Shown: piece by piece, positions 27,198 to 36,621 of the stretch
Position numbering within the stretch: position 1 is the stretch's first letter
Layout: each line of letters begins with the position of its first letter
Origin: Neomoorella sulfitireducens
GTDB lineage: Bacteria; Bacillota; DSM-521; Neomoorellales; Neomoorellaceae
Assembly (NCBI RefSeq): GCF_024733845.1
Contig: NZ_JANRHG010000014.1
Coordinates: 1 to 64,000 of the forward strand
DNA: 64,000 bases
Reading direction: 5' to 3'
Program-made: the position numbers and the translations under genes
Notes under the pieces: model-generated
Databases searched by the model: none
What the model saw: the letters and a program-made list of their open reading frames with translations, nothing else
Told to the model about the DNA's origin: nothing

Positions 27198-28602
27198 GGG
27201 CGGAAATTATATCTTCCTGGAGGAGACGGAGGCGCTCGTCAGCGGGTGCCTCCACATATAAACGCAGGAGGGGTTCTGTACCTGAAGGCCTAAGTAAAAC
27301 CCAGCTGCCGTCGGCCAGGATAAATTTAACACCGTCAACTGCCAGGCAACCCGTCACCGGCACGCCGGCAATCCTGGCCGGGGTAAAATGCGGCAGTTGC
27401 CTTAAAACCCGTGCTTTGACATCCGGGGCGACTTCGATGTCCACCCGCCGGCTTACCAGGCGGCCATGGCGCTCTTGTAAATCCGCCAGGATTTTGTTAA
27501 GGCTGCGCCCCTGGACGGCCCGCAGCTCGGCGACCAGGGCCGTGGCCAGGATGCCGTCTTTTTCCGGGATGTGGCCGCGGATGCTTAATCCCCCGCTCTC
27601 CTCGCCTCCCAGGATACAATCGTGCTGCCTCAGGGCCTCGCCGATATATTTAAATCCCACCGGTGTTTCTATGACTTGCAGGCCTTCGGCCGCGGCCAGG
27701 CGGTCCAGGTTGTGGGTGGTAGCAACCGTCCTGGCCACCGCTCCCCGGGACTGCCGGTGGAAAATGAGGTGGGCCAGGACCAGGTAAAGGACTTCATTGG
27801 CCGTCAGGTAAGTACCGTCCCCATCGACAACACCGAAACGATCGGCATCACCGTCAAGGGCCAGCCCCAGGTCGGCCCCCGTTGCGCGCACCTGCCATAC
27901 CAGATCACTTAAACCGCGGCCGCTGGGATCAGGCAGGGAACCGCCGAAAAGGGGGTCCCGGTAGTTATGGATGGTATGTACCTGACAGCCGGCCTGTTGC
28001 AGAAATTCATCGAGGTAATCGATCCCCGCACCATACAGGGGGTCAACGACAACTTTTAACCTGGCCTGCTTGATAGCTTCTACATCAACTAAACCCCGGA
28101 GGTATTCCAGGTAGTCCTCCCGCGGCTCCAGTTTCTTTACCATACCCCTTTGCCTTGCCTCCGCCAGTTCCATGTGCTTAATCGATCCTCCGGACGTTAC
28201 AGCCGCTATTTCTTTTTCAATGGCTTCGGTAATCGCCGGTACAGCCGGACCCGCATAATCGGGTATAAACTTGAGGCCGGCATAAGCGGGGGGATTATGG
28301 CTGGCCGTAAGCATTAATGCCCCTAAAGTCTCGTATTTCTTGATGGCCCAGGCCGTTACCGGCGTTGGTACGGCCCGGGAAGGCAGGTAAACGGTAAAGC
28401 CGTTACCTGTAAGTACTTCGGCTACCGCGGCAGCAAATTCCGGGGCCAGGAAGCGGTTATCATAACCGATTACAACTTCCCCCGGCCCTTGCGTGGCCTG
28501 CAGGTAATTGGCGACGGCCTGGGTAACCAGGCGCACATTGGCAAAGGTAAATTCCCCGGCAATAATGGCCCGCCATCCGTCGGTGCCAAATTTGATCACC
28601 AT
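27187..28602 (-). CDS. Phosphoglucomutase/phosphomannomutase family protein
   Basis: Alpha-D-phosphohexomutase (471 residues), interconverting hexose-6- and hexose-1-phosphates. TASHNPPAYAG near residue 95 holds the catalytic phosphoserine. DGDADRFGVVD near 243 is the metal-binding loop. GGEESGGLS near 330 is the sugar-binding loop, and RPSGTEPLLRLY near 445 is the phosphate loop. Start set at ATG 28602 (GGAGGTGG, 5 bases). It could feed sugar nucleotides to the wall genes downstream. Exact substrate (glucose, mannose or glucosamine phosphate) is undetermined. Confidence 0.92.
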   Translation of the reverse strand: MVIKFGTDGWRAIIAGEFTFANVRLVTQAVANYLQATQGPGEVVIGYDNRFLAPEFAAAVAEVLTGNGFTVYLPSRAVPTPVTAWAIKKYETLGALMLTASHNPPAYAGLKFIPDYAGPAVPAITEAIEKEIAAVTSGGSIKHMELAEARQRGMVKKLEPREDYLEYLRGLVDVEAIKQARLKVVVDPLYGAGIDYLDEFLQQAGCQVHTIHNYRDPLFGGSLPDPSGRGLSDLVWQVRATGADLGLALDGDADRFGVVDGDGTYLTANEVLYLVLAHLIFHRQSRGAVARTVATTHNLDRLAAAEGLQVIETPVGFKYIGEALRQHDCILGGEESGGLSIRGHIPEKDGILATALVAELRAVQGRSLNKILADLQERHGRLVSRRVDIEVAPDVKARVLRQLPHFTPARIAGVPVTGCLAVDGVKFILADGSWVLLRPSGTEPLLRLYVEAPADERLRLLQEDIISALKL

Positions 28603-28677
28603 TACAACCACCTCCAAAAAACTTTTCCCAGGACGGCCCTGGCCGGCTGGCGCCAGTACTCAGTATAACGTTCGGGA

Positions 28678-29442
28678 TCAATAGGGCCTGTCCTGCTCCT
28701 CTTTTTCTTTTTTCACCGGGCTTTCCGGGGCGTCGGTGATGTCTACTGGGCTGACAATGTCGTCTTCTTTTAAATTGACATACAGGGAGCCGTCGCTCCT
28801 CAAAACGGCATAGTCAACCTGGCTGATATCCCTGACCCCCTGGGCCTGGAGCTGCCGGATGAGCCATTTTTCATCCAGTTTATTTTGCTCCAGGTTCTGG
28901 AACAGGATTTCCCCATCCATTACCAGTTCCGTTGGAATCCCCTCATAACTGGTCGGCAACTGGAGATCGGCCGGCGTCAGGGGGCGTTTCTGGGATTTCA
29001 GCAAAACGCTCAGGTCGCCGTCAGGCTCCAGAATAGCAAATTCAACGTCGGCAATATCAAAAACATTTTTTTGTCGCAGCTGCATGGCCAGTTCATCAAA
29101 ATTATACCGCATTTTTTTCATATTTCCTTCCAGGATTTTGCCGTTATGCACCACTACAGTGGGCTCACCGGAAATAAGCTTGCGGGCCGGGCGGCTGATG
29201 AGGGCCACATAACCGGCCAACCATGTCAGGAAGGCAAAAAGGGTGAGGCCCACGAAATGAATCCCCGTCCGGTTGGGATCTATATCGGTAGCCAGCACGG
29301 CAGCTATACTGCCAAAGGTGATGCCGTTAATGTATTCAAAAAATGTCAGCTGGCCAATCTGCTGTTTGCCGAGAATCCGGGTGTAGATAAAGATGGCCGC
29401 AAAGGCAAGTATAGTCTGGAGAAATACCTCAAGGTACTCCAA
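28678..29442 (-). CDS. DUF421 (YetF/YdfS-type) membrane protein
   Basis: DUF421 family protein of 254 residues. Three hydrophobic segments cover residues 5-85 (LAAFIYTRILGKQQ region). Two soluble DUF421 repeats follow: GEPTVVVHNGKILEGNMKK...FDELAMQLRQK, and then YEGIPTELVMDGEILFQNLEQ...WLIRQLQAQG. Homologues in Bacillus are linked to spores or envelope but their activity is unclear. TTG start behind GGGGGG. It follows a 31-residue membrane-peptide gene by 26 bases. Confidence 0.85.
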   Translation of the reverse strand: MEYLEVFLQTILAFAAIFIYTRILGKQQIGQLTFFEYINGITFGSIAAVLATDIDPNRTGIHFVGLTLFAFLTWLAGYVALISRPARKLISGEPTVVVHNGKILEGNMKKMRYNFDELAMQLRQKNVFDIADVEFAILEPDGDLSVLLKSQKRPLTPADLQLPTSYEGIPTELVMDGEILFQNLEQNKLDEKWLIRQLQAQGVRDISQVDYAVLRSDGSLYVNLKEDDIVSPVDITDAPESPVKKEKEEQDRPY

Positions 29443-29468
29443 GAATTTTCCCCCCAGAACAAGTTAAT

Positions 29469-29564
29469 TTAAAGTAATTCCCGCTTATGGAGATAAAAAA
29501 GGAGACCGACGCCGGCAACGATAAAGGCCAGGATTAAAAGCGCCTCAATGAGCAAGTCGTTCAT
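29469..29564 (-). CDS. 31-residue single-span membrane peptide
   Basis: ATG at 29562-29564 with GGGGGA six bases upstream opens a 31-residue frame. It reads MNDLLIEALLILAFIVAG, then VGLLFYLHKRELL: one hydrophobic helix with a short basic tail. It lies just upstream of the DUF421 gene on the same strand. Good ribosome site, hydrophobic pattern and operon position support it as a real small protein. Function unknown. Confidence 0.55.
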   Translation of the reverse strand: MNDLLIEALLILAFIVAGVGLLFYLHKRELL

Positions 29565-29627
29565 CTATTTTCCCCCATTACTGCAAGACTTCATTTCCGT
29601 ATTATTTCCCAATAGCCTCCATAAATG

Positions 29628-29655
29628 CAAAAAAGCCGCGAGTTAAAACTCGCGA
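29628..29655 (-). terminator. Terminator after the tagO-like gene
   Basis: On the minus strand GTCGCGAGTTTTAACTCGCGGC forms a stem followed by TTTTTT, a clear intrinsic terminator for the envelope gene cluster. Confidence 0.88.
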
Positions 29656-29692
29656 CCCTTTCGATACCGTTCTTGTGCCCTGCGGCACCGGA

Positions 29693-30742
29693 TCATAGTA
29701 TATGCAAAGAATTATGCCGGGTCTTAACCCCGGGAAGATGCCCTTTACCAAACACACCCAATTTATTACATCCCACCAGGATTATCACGGCCAGGCCTAC
29801 CAGGATGAGCATACCCTGGTCCGTAGTCAACCTGGTAAGGAGCACAGCACTGCCCCCCAGGCAGGCATTCACCAGATAGATGATGCTGACGGCCTGGCGC
29901 TGGGTTAAACCCTGGGCCAGCAGGCAGTGGTGCAGGTGGCCTTTATCCGGGGCGAAAATAGGCCGGTGGTTGAGATAGCGCCGGATAATGGCCAGGACGG
30001 TGTCCAGGATAGGTAAACCCAGGATGACTACCGGGACTAAAAGGGAAACTACCGTCGCGCTCTTGGTCAGGCCAACGACGGCCAGGGCCGCCAGGTTGAA
30101 ACCCAAAAACATGGAGCCGCTGTCCCCCATAAAAATCCGTGCCGGGTGAAAGTTAAAAGGCAAAAATCCCAGTACACTGGCTGCCAGGGCCAGGGAAAGA
30201 AGGGCAACTACCCCTTCCCCGTTAAACCAGGCCACCACGGCAATGGTGACAGCGGCAATAAAGGATGTTCCGGCGGCCAGGCCATCCAGGCCGTCCACCA
30301 GGTTCAAGGCATTGGTAACACCTACGAGCCAAAAAATAGTAACGGGTATGGCCAGCTTGCCTAAAATTAAAAGACCGTCAAAGGGGTTGGTGAGAAATTC
30401 CACCCGCACGCCGAAGGCTACCACGATGGCCGCGGCAATAATTTGCCCCATCAATTTCAACCTGGGACTTATATTTTTAAGGTCATCGACCAGCCCCACC
30501 AGCATGATAAAGGTGCCGCCCAGCAGGAGCCCCAGGTATTTATCCCCGTGGTAACCGAGGAGGGCAAAGGCCCCTAGGAAACCGGCATAGATGGCCACTC
30601 CCCCCAGGCGGGGCGTGGGAGTATGGTGAACTTTACGGGCATCGGGTTTATCAACTGCCCCCAAGCGGGGTGCCACCCGGCATAAAAATGGTGTAACTAT
30701 AAAGCTAATTGCCCCGGCTAGAACTAGGGCCAGGATATTCAC
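29693..30742 (-). CDS. tagO: Undecaprenyl-phosphate GlcNAc-1-phosphate transferase
   Basis: MraY/WecA/TagO superfamily integral membrane enzyme (349 residues, about 10 spans). It transfers GlcNAc-1-phosphate from UDP-GlcNAc to undecaprenyl phosphate, the first step in making wall teichoic acids or other glycans. Motifs: VHHTPTPRLGG near 38, LVGLVDDLKN near 80, NLVDGLDGLAAG near 150 and GDSGSMFLG near 205; HLHHCLL near 270 is the WecA-type HxHH loop. Its position next to csaB and murJ points to envelope polymer synthesis. WecA- versus TagO-type product is undetermined. Confidence 0.9.
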   Translation of the reverse strand: MNILALVLAGAISFIVTPFLCRVAPRLGAVDKPDARKVHHTPTPRLGGVAIYAGFLGAFALLGYHGDKYLGLLLGGTFIMLVGLVDDLKNISPRLKLMGQIIAAAIVVAFGVRVEFLTNPFDGLLILGKLAIPVTIFWLVGVTNALNLVDGLDGLAAGTSFIAAVTIAVVAWFNGEGVVALLSLALAASVLGFLPFNFHPARIFMGDSGSMFLGFNLAALAVVGLTKSATVVSLLVPVVILGLPILDTVLAIIRRYLNHRPIFAPDKGHLHHCLLAQGLTQRQAVSIIYLVNACLGGSAVLLTRLTTDQGMLILVGLAVIILVGCNKLGVFGKGHLPGVKTRHNSLHIL

Positions 30743-30773
30743 CTCAGGTTCCTCCTCTGGAATTAATTCTATT

Positions 30774-30818
30774 GCGGGCCGGCGTCGTCTCCCGCGCTTC
30801 AGGCCCCCGCAATAGAAC
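30774..30818 (-). promoter_or_regulatory. Stem-loop between fabZ and tagO
   Basis: ATTGCGGG and CCCGCAAT are inverted around about 28 bases, without a T-run. It may slow transcription or protect mRNA ends between the two genes; no more can be said. Confidence 0.35.
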
Positions 30819-30819
30819 C

Positions 30820-31251
30820 TTATTCAATCTTTTCTCCAACAGCAAATAGGAGTTCGCCTTCGGCCGCCAGTTCTTCCCCCACCCAGGCGCGGCCGTAACC
30901 TTTACCTACCCTTCCTTTGAGCTTGATAATCTCCGTCTCCAGCCTTAAAACGTCGCCCGGAACCACCTGGCGGCGGAAACGAACCCCGTCCATACCGCCA
31001 AAAAGAACAACCCTCCCCTGGAATTCGGGGAGACTTAACAGGGCCACCGCTCCGACCTGGGCCAGGGCTTCCATGATTAACACGCCGGGCATTACCGGCT
31101 GCCCGGGAAAATGGCCGCTGAAATACCATTCGTTGCCGCTGACATTTTTTTGTCCCAGCGCCCGTTGTCCTGCCTCCACTGCCAGGATACGGTCAACCAG
31201 CAGGAAGGGGTAACGGTGGGGTAATACTTTCTGGATTGCCGCCAGGTCCAT
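30820..31251 (-). CDS. fabZ: 3-hydroxyacyl-ACP dehydratase FabZ
   Basis: Hotdog-fold dehydratase (143 residues) of fatty-acid elongation. [13 protein letters not shown] near residue 10 and [19 protein letters not shown] near 48-66 contain the catalytic histidine and glutamate. It is soluble and acts on acyl-ACP. It is isolated from other fab genes and sits within a wall-polymer cluster, as is common in Firmicutes. ATG start. It lies 77 bases downstream of murJ. Confidence 0.93.
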   Translation of the reverse strand: MDLAAIQKVLPHRYPFLLVDRILAVEAGQRALGQKNVSGNEWYFSGHFPGQPVMPGVLIMEALAQVGAVALLSLPEFQGRVVLFGGMDGVRFRRQVVPGDVLRLETEIIKLKGRVGKGYGRAWVGEELAAEGELLFAVGEKIE

Positions 31252-31328
31252 AACGTCACTTCGCCTTCAGGTCTATTGATTTAGACGACCTTGATGATCG
31301 TATTCGCCGTTTCTCCCTTTATTCCTGC

Positions 31329-32933
31329 TTATGAATGTGCCCTTTGCAGCCGGCGGCGCAACATAGCGGTGATGATATTAACTTCTTCAATCCTTACCAG
31401 AAGTGCCAGGCGCCAGAAGATGAACACCCCGGCGACTATTAATACGGTTATCCGGGCAAATAATCCCGGCAGAGGCAGGGAACCGGCAAAAACATCAAGG
31501 CACCTGCCCGCCAGCCAGACAAGCAGTCCCATTATTACCGCAGCCAGGACCGTACGCAGGGCAGAACCCAGAAGGGCAAACACCTTCAGCTCCGGCAGGC
31601 GGCGGTGCAATGCCAGGTAAAGCATTAGGGCATAGCAACTGCCGGCCAGGGAATTGGCCAGGGCCAGGCCACCATGTCCCAGGTTAGGCGCCAGCAAGGA
31701 ACTAAAAATAATATTAATGATTACAGAGCAAAGACCTGTTGTTACCGGGACGGTTACATCCTGGAGGGCATAAAAGGCCCGGGTCAAGATGGGATGCATG
31801 GCCTGGGCCAGGAGCCCCAGGGAATAAAATAAAACCGCCACTGCCGTCATGGTGGTTGCCCGGGGATCAAAAGCCCCCCGCTCAAAAACCAGTCGCACCA
31901 GGGGCTCCCGGAGGACAATAAGCCCGGCGGCGGCCGGCAAAATGGTAAGGATCACCAGTCCCAGGCCGCGATCAACCAGGCGGGCCATTTCCCGGCGGTC
32001 ATGACGGGCCGCCTGCTCGGCCAGGGATGGAAAAACGGCTGTGGTAACGCTGGCCACAAAGATACCCAGGGGGAGAGTTACCAGTCTATTGCCAAAGTCC
32101 AGGGCCGTAATACTACCCGCTACCAGGTGGGAGGCAAAAAAGCGATTGGTGGCCAGGTATAACTGGCCCACCGCCAGGCTCAAAGATACGGGCAGCAGGT
32201 GGCGGCCAATCTGGCGTACTGCCGGGTGATGGGCCAGCAGGTGCCCGGTAAAACGAAAGTCCAGGCGCGGTAAATCGGGAAGCTGGACTGCCATATAGGC
32301 GATAAAGCTTAAAACTGTACCTGCCGCCAGTCCGGTGATGCCATAGGCTTGCCCGGCAAGGATTACGGTGGCAATAATCACCACATTGCTCACCGCCGGT
32401 GCCAGGGCGGGCGAGGTAAAGATATAACCGGCGTTTAAAATACCGCTGATAAGCATTCCTGTTCCCATAAAAGGTAAAGAGATGAACATGATGCGGGTGA
32501 GTTTCACCGCCAGATCATAAACTGGCACCGTAAATCCGGGGGCCAGGACCTGGACCAACCAGGGAGCCAGGACGGTGCCTGCAGCTGCCAGCAGGGTCAT
32601 GATTAAAAAGGTCCAGTTGCCGACGGCGCTGGCTATTGCCCAGGCCTGGTCGCGGTCGTCCCGGACCAGGTAAGTGGTAATTACAGGCACCATCACCGTG
32701 ACAAAGGCCATCCCCAGGATGGTCTGGAGAAAGAAAGGAATGGTATAGGCTACCAGGTAGGCGTCGGTAGCCGGGCCGGCACCAAAACGTGCGGCAATAC
32801 TGGCATCCCGTACAAAACCCAGTACCCGGCTCAGCAGGTTCAATAGCAGGACAAGACTTGCCGCCCTGGCCATGCGAGCCACCGGCGTTCCTGCCGGTGC
32901 CCGGGCATATTTGCCGTTGTTATTTGCTGCCAT
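31329..32933 (-). CDS. murJ: Lipid II flippase MurJ
   Basis: MurJ/MviN family transporter (534 residues, about 14 membrane segments). It moves lipid-linked peptidoglycan precursor across the membrane. ARAASLVLLLNLLSRVLGFVRD at the N-terminus and RFGAGPATDAYLVA are characteristic. The basic residues expected in the central cavity are scattered through the first half. It lies 11 bases downstream of csaB. It could also serve another lipid-linked polymer; a second murJ elsewhere in the genome cannot be excluded. Confidence 0.9.
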   Translation of the reverse strand: MAANNNGKYARAPAGTPVARMARAASLVLLLNLLSRVLGFVRDASIAARFGAGPATDAYLVAYTIPFFLQTILGMAFVTVMVPVITTYLVRDDRDQAWAIASAVGNWTFLIMTLLAAAGTVLAPWLVQVLAPGFTVPVYDLAVKLTRIMFISLPFMGTGMLISGILNAGYIFTSPALAPAVSNVVIIATVILAGQAYGITGLAAGTVLSFIAYMAVQLPDLPRLDFRFTGHLLAHHPAVRQIGRHLLPVSLSLAVGQLYLATNRFFASHLVAGSITALDFGNRLVTLPLGIFVASVTTAVFPSLAEQAARHDRREMARLVDRGLGLVILTILPAAAGLIVLREPLVRLVFERGAFDPRATTMTAVAVLFYSLGLLAQAMHPILTRAFYALQDVTVPVTTGLCSVIINIIFSSLLAPNLGHGGLALANSLAGSCYALMLYLALHRRLPELKVFALLGSALRTVLAAVIMGLLVWLAGRCLDVFAGSLPLPGLFARITVLIVAGVFIFWRLALLVRIEEVNIITAMLRRRLQRAHS

Positions 32934-32944
32934 TTTTCTGGCCG

Positions 32945-34048
32945 TCAGCCACTTGTGGCTCCTTTCTTCAAGTACTCTGCAACCAGGCGGGCGCTATCAA
33001 GGGCCCGGGGCCGCAGTTCGGCCGCTGCCGCCCTTAATCTCCGGCCGTATTCTTCCCGGCAAGCCATGGCTTCTTGCACCGCCTCCGTAAGTCCCTGGCA
33101 GGTTAACCCGGCCAGCAAACCCGCTGCCGGTTGTTCCACCAGCCGGGCAAAGGCAAGCACCTTAGGATCATAGGGCAGGGCCAGGAAAGGAACCCCCATA
33201 ACCGCCGCCAGAATCAGGGCGTGGAGCCGCATGCCGATTAAAAATTGCATCCGGCCCATCAAGCCCATAATAGTCGCCAGGTCTAAATTTTCCCTTAAAA
33301 CAACCGCCGGCTGATGCATCAGGCGTGAAACCTGGCGACAGGCGTCAACATCGGCAGGAAAGTGGAAGGGTAAAAATAAAACCCGCCACCCGGCGGCCAC
33401 CAGGTCATCGGCCGCCCTGGCCAGGGCCGGCCAGCATTTGCCGGCCCCCGGCCAGGAGCGGACAGAAATACCAACGACAGGAGCAGCCAGGCCCAACTCC
33501 TGCCATTTTTCCTGCCCGGGGCGCAAATCCAGGTTCTCTGGCTCCAGGCCCAGCACCGGGTCGGCGGTAACATAGACCGGCGGCCGCCTCACCCCCAGCT
33601 CCTCCAGGAGTTGCCGTGACTCGCTATCCCGCAAGGATATAAGCTGGACGTTATTTAAAATCCTCCCGGCCAGCCAGCGGCTAAAGGGCCGCTTTAACGG
33701 CCCCAGCCCCTGGGCATAAACAAACACCGGCTTGCGCAATAGCCGGGCCAGAACTACCACTCCCAGGTAGTAAAGGAGGCTGTTCCAGCCCGTCACGTCC
33801 TGGAAGAGGCTACCGCCACCGCTTATAACCAGGTCGGCCCGGCGCAAGGCATCGGCTACCGCCGCCAGCTGCCAGCGGTTTACCGCATCAACTTTATAAC
33901 TCGCTGCTGTTTGCTCCGGGCGGCGGGACAGGACGGTAATTTCCAGGCCGGGCACAAAGGAGCGCAGGGCCTGGACCATGCTATAAAGGACGGCCTCATC
34001 CCCGGCATTTTGAAAACCATAATAGCCGGAAATAACTACCCTGGCCAC
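32945..34048 (-). CDS. csaB: Polysaccharide pyruvyl transferase CsaB
   Basis: CsaB-type pyruvyl transferase (367 residues), which adds ketal pyruvate to cell-wall glycan so that SLH-domain S-layer proteins can bind. ISGYYGFQNAGDEAVL near the N-terminus and VISGGGSLFQD near residue 75 are typical. The longer upstream frame (to 34126) runs inside the preceding gene; GTG 34048 with AGGAGGG upstream is the start, overlapping the DUF5693 gene by 13 bases. That overlap suggests coupled translation. S-layer anchoring here is inferred from the family. Confidence 0.88.
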   Translation of the reverse strand: MARVVISGYYGFQNAGDEAVLYSMVQALRSFVPGLEITVLSRRPEQTAASYKVDAVNRWQLAAVADALRRADLVISGGGSLFQDVTGWNSLLYYLGVVVLARLLRKPVFVYAQGLGPLKRPFSRWLAGRILNNVQLISLRDSESRQLLEELGVRRPPVYVTADPVLGLEPENLDLRPGQEKWQELGLAAPVVGISVRSWPGAGKCWPALARAADDLVAAGWRVLFLPFHFPADVDACRQVSRLMHQPAVVLRENLDLATIMGLMGRMQFLIGMRLHALILAAVMGVPFLALPYDPKVLAFARLVEQPAAGLLAGLTCQGLTEAVQEAMACREEYGRRLRAAAAELRPRALDSARLVAEYLKKGATSG

Positions 34049-35946
34049 AACCCGTCCCTCCTTAAAGCTGCCCTTCCCAGCTTTACGATTGCAACCAGCA
34101 GCACACCAATCAGGAGCCCCAGCCACAGGCCGTTAAAGGTCCGCAATAAGGAAATAAGGAATGGAATGTGAATATGGGAGAAGGTATTAACAAGGGAAAT
34201 CTGCCCTACCAGGCCCAGAAGCCAGAAAAGAAGATAACGGTGCTGGTAACCCAGACTCAAGCTCAATAGTAAGAAAGGGTAACCGATGAGAAATTCTTTG
34301 GTTCGCGGGCGGGCAAGCAGCAAGTTTTCAAGGAACGAGCGCGCCTGCCCTTCAAAGGGTAACAGGCCGACACTTTCATTACCGCTGCGGCTCAGGTAAA
34401 GAAACCCGGCGGCAGCCACCGCCACAGCCAGGAGTACCAGCTTTACGGTGAGACCGGCCTCAAGCCATTCCCGCACGGAAGCAACAGACCGCCGCCCCTC
34501 CCGGCGGACAATCACGGCCGCTGAAAATAATAGCAGCGGGGCTACAAAGGCAATTTTAACGCCGCTGAACTCATTAATCTTTAAGATAAAGGAATTATCG
34601 GCCAAAATGGCAGCAATAAGTAACGCTCCTAAAAAGGAGAGCAGGGCAGTGCGCAAGGTAACACCGACCCCGGCCTTTAGCCCGCGCGGCAGCGGGGACC
34701 ACGCCGTAAGAACGGCCAAAATAGGGAAAATAACGGCAGCTCCCAGGGCCATTACCTTGCGGGCCAGAAGTACCTGGTAATCCAGCCCTAAGGCCCCCGT
34801 CCAGGCTATAAGGCCCAGGATACCTAAAGCTAATCCCGGACGTGGCAAACCAAACTGTGTCATTAAAAGAACCCCGGCGGCCAGGACACCCAGGCCGGTA
34901 ACGTACAGCCACAGGCGTGAAAAAGGAAAAGGTAAAAAGGGCTTCGCCCGGCCTATAATCAAACCGGCGTCCAGGATTGCTTTTCTCAATTTGCCCACGA
35001 AATGAAGGTTATCCTCCAGCCAGTTTGCCGATCCCGGCGCAAATTTTAAGCGGGCAATAAGCAGGCGATTATTCCTTTCCCGGGCGGCCAGTTCCAGGCG
35101 CTCTACGGCTGCGGCCGGGGTCAACCCTTTCATTTCATCGGCACTAATGCTGTGTACCCGCAGGGCCTTTTTATCCAGAAGCATGGCCAGCTGGCCGAGA
35201 CCTTGTTGCGGGAAAAATTCGATCAAGCCCACAGGTACCTGGAGCTGCTCAATCTGGGCAGCCAGGTCGGACAGGTAGGCGGGATAACCGGGGAGATTCC
35301 TATCGTTGAAAAGCAGGGCCGCTATACTGTCCTGGTAGGCAAAGAGGGGCCTTAAAGTGGCCGCCAGGGAAGCGGCGTTGGCGCCGTACCACCATTTAAC
35401 CTGGGGCACGAGCATCAGGCCCAGGTCCCGCGCCATGGCCATTTCCCCTTCCGGGAACCCCAGGCCCAGATCCTCTAAGTCAGTCATAGTGAGGGGAATG
35501 CCCAGGGCTATGAAGCCGCTGCCGGCCAGCACCTGCACCCCGCCGCGTATTTTATTTCTTAACTGTAGCTCCAGGCGCTGCGCCAGTTGCCTGTCACCAG
35601 TAAAAAGATAGGTATATTCCCGATGAACTTTTTCTCGTTCTGAAGCCGGGAAGGACAAGATAGCCTCCGTACCTGGCCGGACCCAGACCTGCTGCTGGAG
35701 AACCTCTATAGTCTGCTCTTTGAATAGTACGGCGTTGACTCCCTGCTGCTGCAAACGGGCGAGGGTTTCCCTGGTAGTCAAACCATTCCACCGGGCTAAT
35801 TCCTGCACCTGCTGGAAATCAACCGCCAGGGTAACCGTCCGGTTGGCCTCTTCGAGGCGTACGCGGTTTGTAATTATAACCCCAGCGGCCAGGGTGGCGA
35901 CAATTAGCACCGTCCAGAGGATTGGCTGGTAACGCCAGCGCAACAA
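34036..35946 (-). CDS. DUF5693 family membrane protein
   Basis: Large membrane protein (636 residues) of the DUF5693 family, which commonly neighbours csaB. One N-terminal span (ILWTVLIVATLAAGVII) is followed by about 270 extracytoplasmic residues that include LTTRETLARLQQQGVNAVLFKEQ. A C-terminal block of about ten hydrophobic segments comes after residue 325. The extracellular part resembles polysaccharide-deacetylase-like TIM barrels only loosely. It overlaps csaB, so a shared role in wall-glycan decoration is inferred. No catalytic motif is claimed. Confidence 0.75.
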   Translation of the reverse strand: MLRWRYQPILWTVLIVATLAAGVIITNRVRLEEANRTVTLAVDFQQVQELARWNGLTTRETLARLQQQGVNAVLFKEQTIEVLQQQVWVRPGTEAILSFPASEREKVHREYTYLFTGDRQLAQRLELQLRNKIRGGVQVLAGSGFIALGIPLTMTDLEDLGLGFPEGEMAMARDLGLMLVPQVKWWYGANAASLAATLRPLFAYQDSIAALLFNDRNLPGYPAYLSDLAAQIEQLQVPVGLIEFFPQQGLGQLAMLLDKKALRVHSISADEMKGLTPAAAVERLELAARERNNRLLIARLKFAPGSANWLEDNLHFVGKLRKAILDAGLIIGRAKPFLPFPFSRLWLYVTGLGVLAAGVLLMTQFGLPRPGLALGILGLIAWTGALGLDYQVLLARKVMALGAAVIFPILAVLTAWSPLPRGLKAGVGVTLRTALLSFLGALLIAAILADNSFILKINEFSGVKIAFVAPLLLFSAAVIVRREGRRSVASVREWLEAGLTVKLVLLAVAVAAAGFLYLSRSGNESVGLLPFEGQARSFLENLLLARPRTKEFLIGYPFLLLSLSLGYQHRYLLFWLLGLVGQISLVNTFSHIHIPFLISLLRTFNGLWLGLLIGVLLVAIVKLGRAALRRDGLWPG

Positions 35947-36044
35947 AAAAATCCCCTCTTCTCATAAGGCTACAAAATGGATCTATTCGCCACCCGGTGA
36001 CCGAATCCTCCTTGAGCAACCCGGTAACTTGTGGTTGCAGGAAA

Positions 36045-36073
36045 CTTCAACCCGCCTGTAAGGCGGGTTGAAA
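36045..36073 (-). terminator. Weak terminator after the cupin gene
   Basis: CAACCCGCC and GGCGGGTTG form a 9-base stem with a short loop after the last gene of the sugar operon. The T-run after it on the minus strand is poor (GAAGTTT). Confidence 0.5.
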
Positions 36074-36107
36074 AAGCCGTCCCGGTAGGACCCTGCGGCA
36101 AAGAAAT

Positions 36108-36575
36108 TTACGCCATAGAACTATCGATAAGGGGCTTTGCAGGCACTAAATACCTGCTGCTTCTTTCCAGGACGGCCAGGATTTCTTTAATCTGCCCTTG
36201 TGTTAAGGTGGTGTAACGGCTGTTTTCTTCGCTGGTATCACTATTTTCCACTATCAGCATCCTGGTGCCGGCTGCGGTAAGGACCCAGTGCCACACGCCC
36301 TGCCTGACATTATATACCTTCCCCGGTTCCATCCAGGTACAGTAAACCTCCTCCGGTGCCCCGTCGCCTCCGGCAACGATAAGCAGCCCTTCCCCTGCCA
36401 GGAGCACAAAGACTTCATCGGTAGATAAGTGCTTTTCGATTTTTCCCAGTTTCTCCGGGCGGAATTCCGGGGCGTCATTCAATAAGGCCACCCGCCAGGT
36501 GCCGAAATCGATTACCGGATGGTAGCCCTCCCCCCTCCAGCCTGCTACTTGCAAAAATTTTTCCGGTACAATCAT
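36108..36575 (-). CDS. Cupin-fold protein
   Basis: Small cupin (155 residues). The first cupin motif region reads KHLSTDEVFVLLAGEGLLIV near residue 48; the second reads VYNVRQGVWHWVLTAAGTRMLIVEN near 86. Metal-type histidines are only partly kept (H in KHLS, E in DEVF, H in VWHW). The longer open frame to 36638 is rejected: ATG 36575 has GGAGGGG seven bases upstream. It is the last gene of the sugar operon, 46 bases after the ATPase gene. A sugar isomerase, lyase or sensor role is possible. Confidence 0.65.
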   Translation of the reverse strand: MIVPEKFLQVAGWRGEGYHPVIDFGTWRVALLNDAPEFRPEKLGKIEKHLSTDEVFVLLAGEGLLIVAGGDGAPEEVYCTWMEPGKVYNVRQGVWHWVLTAAGTRMLIVENSDTSEENSRYTTLTQGQIKEILAVLERSSRYLVPAKPLIDSSMA

Positions 36576-36621
36576 GCCCGTTCCCCTCCCTATGCTTCGC
36601 CGGAGCCTTCCAGCGGGTCTT

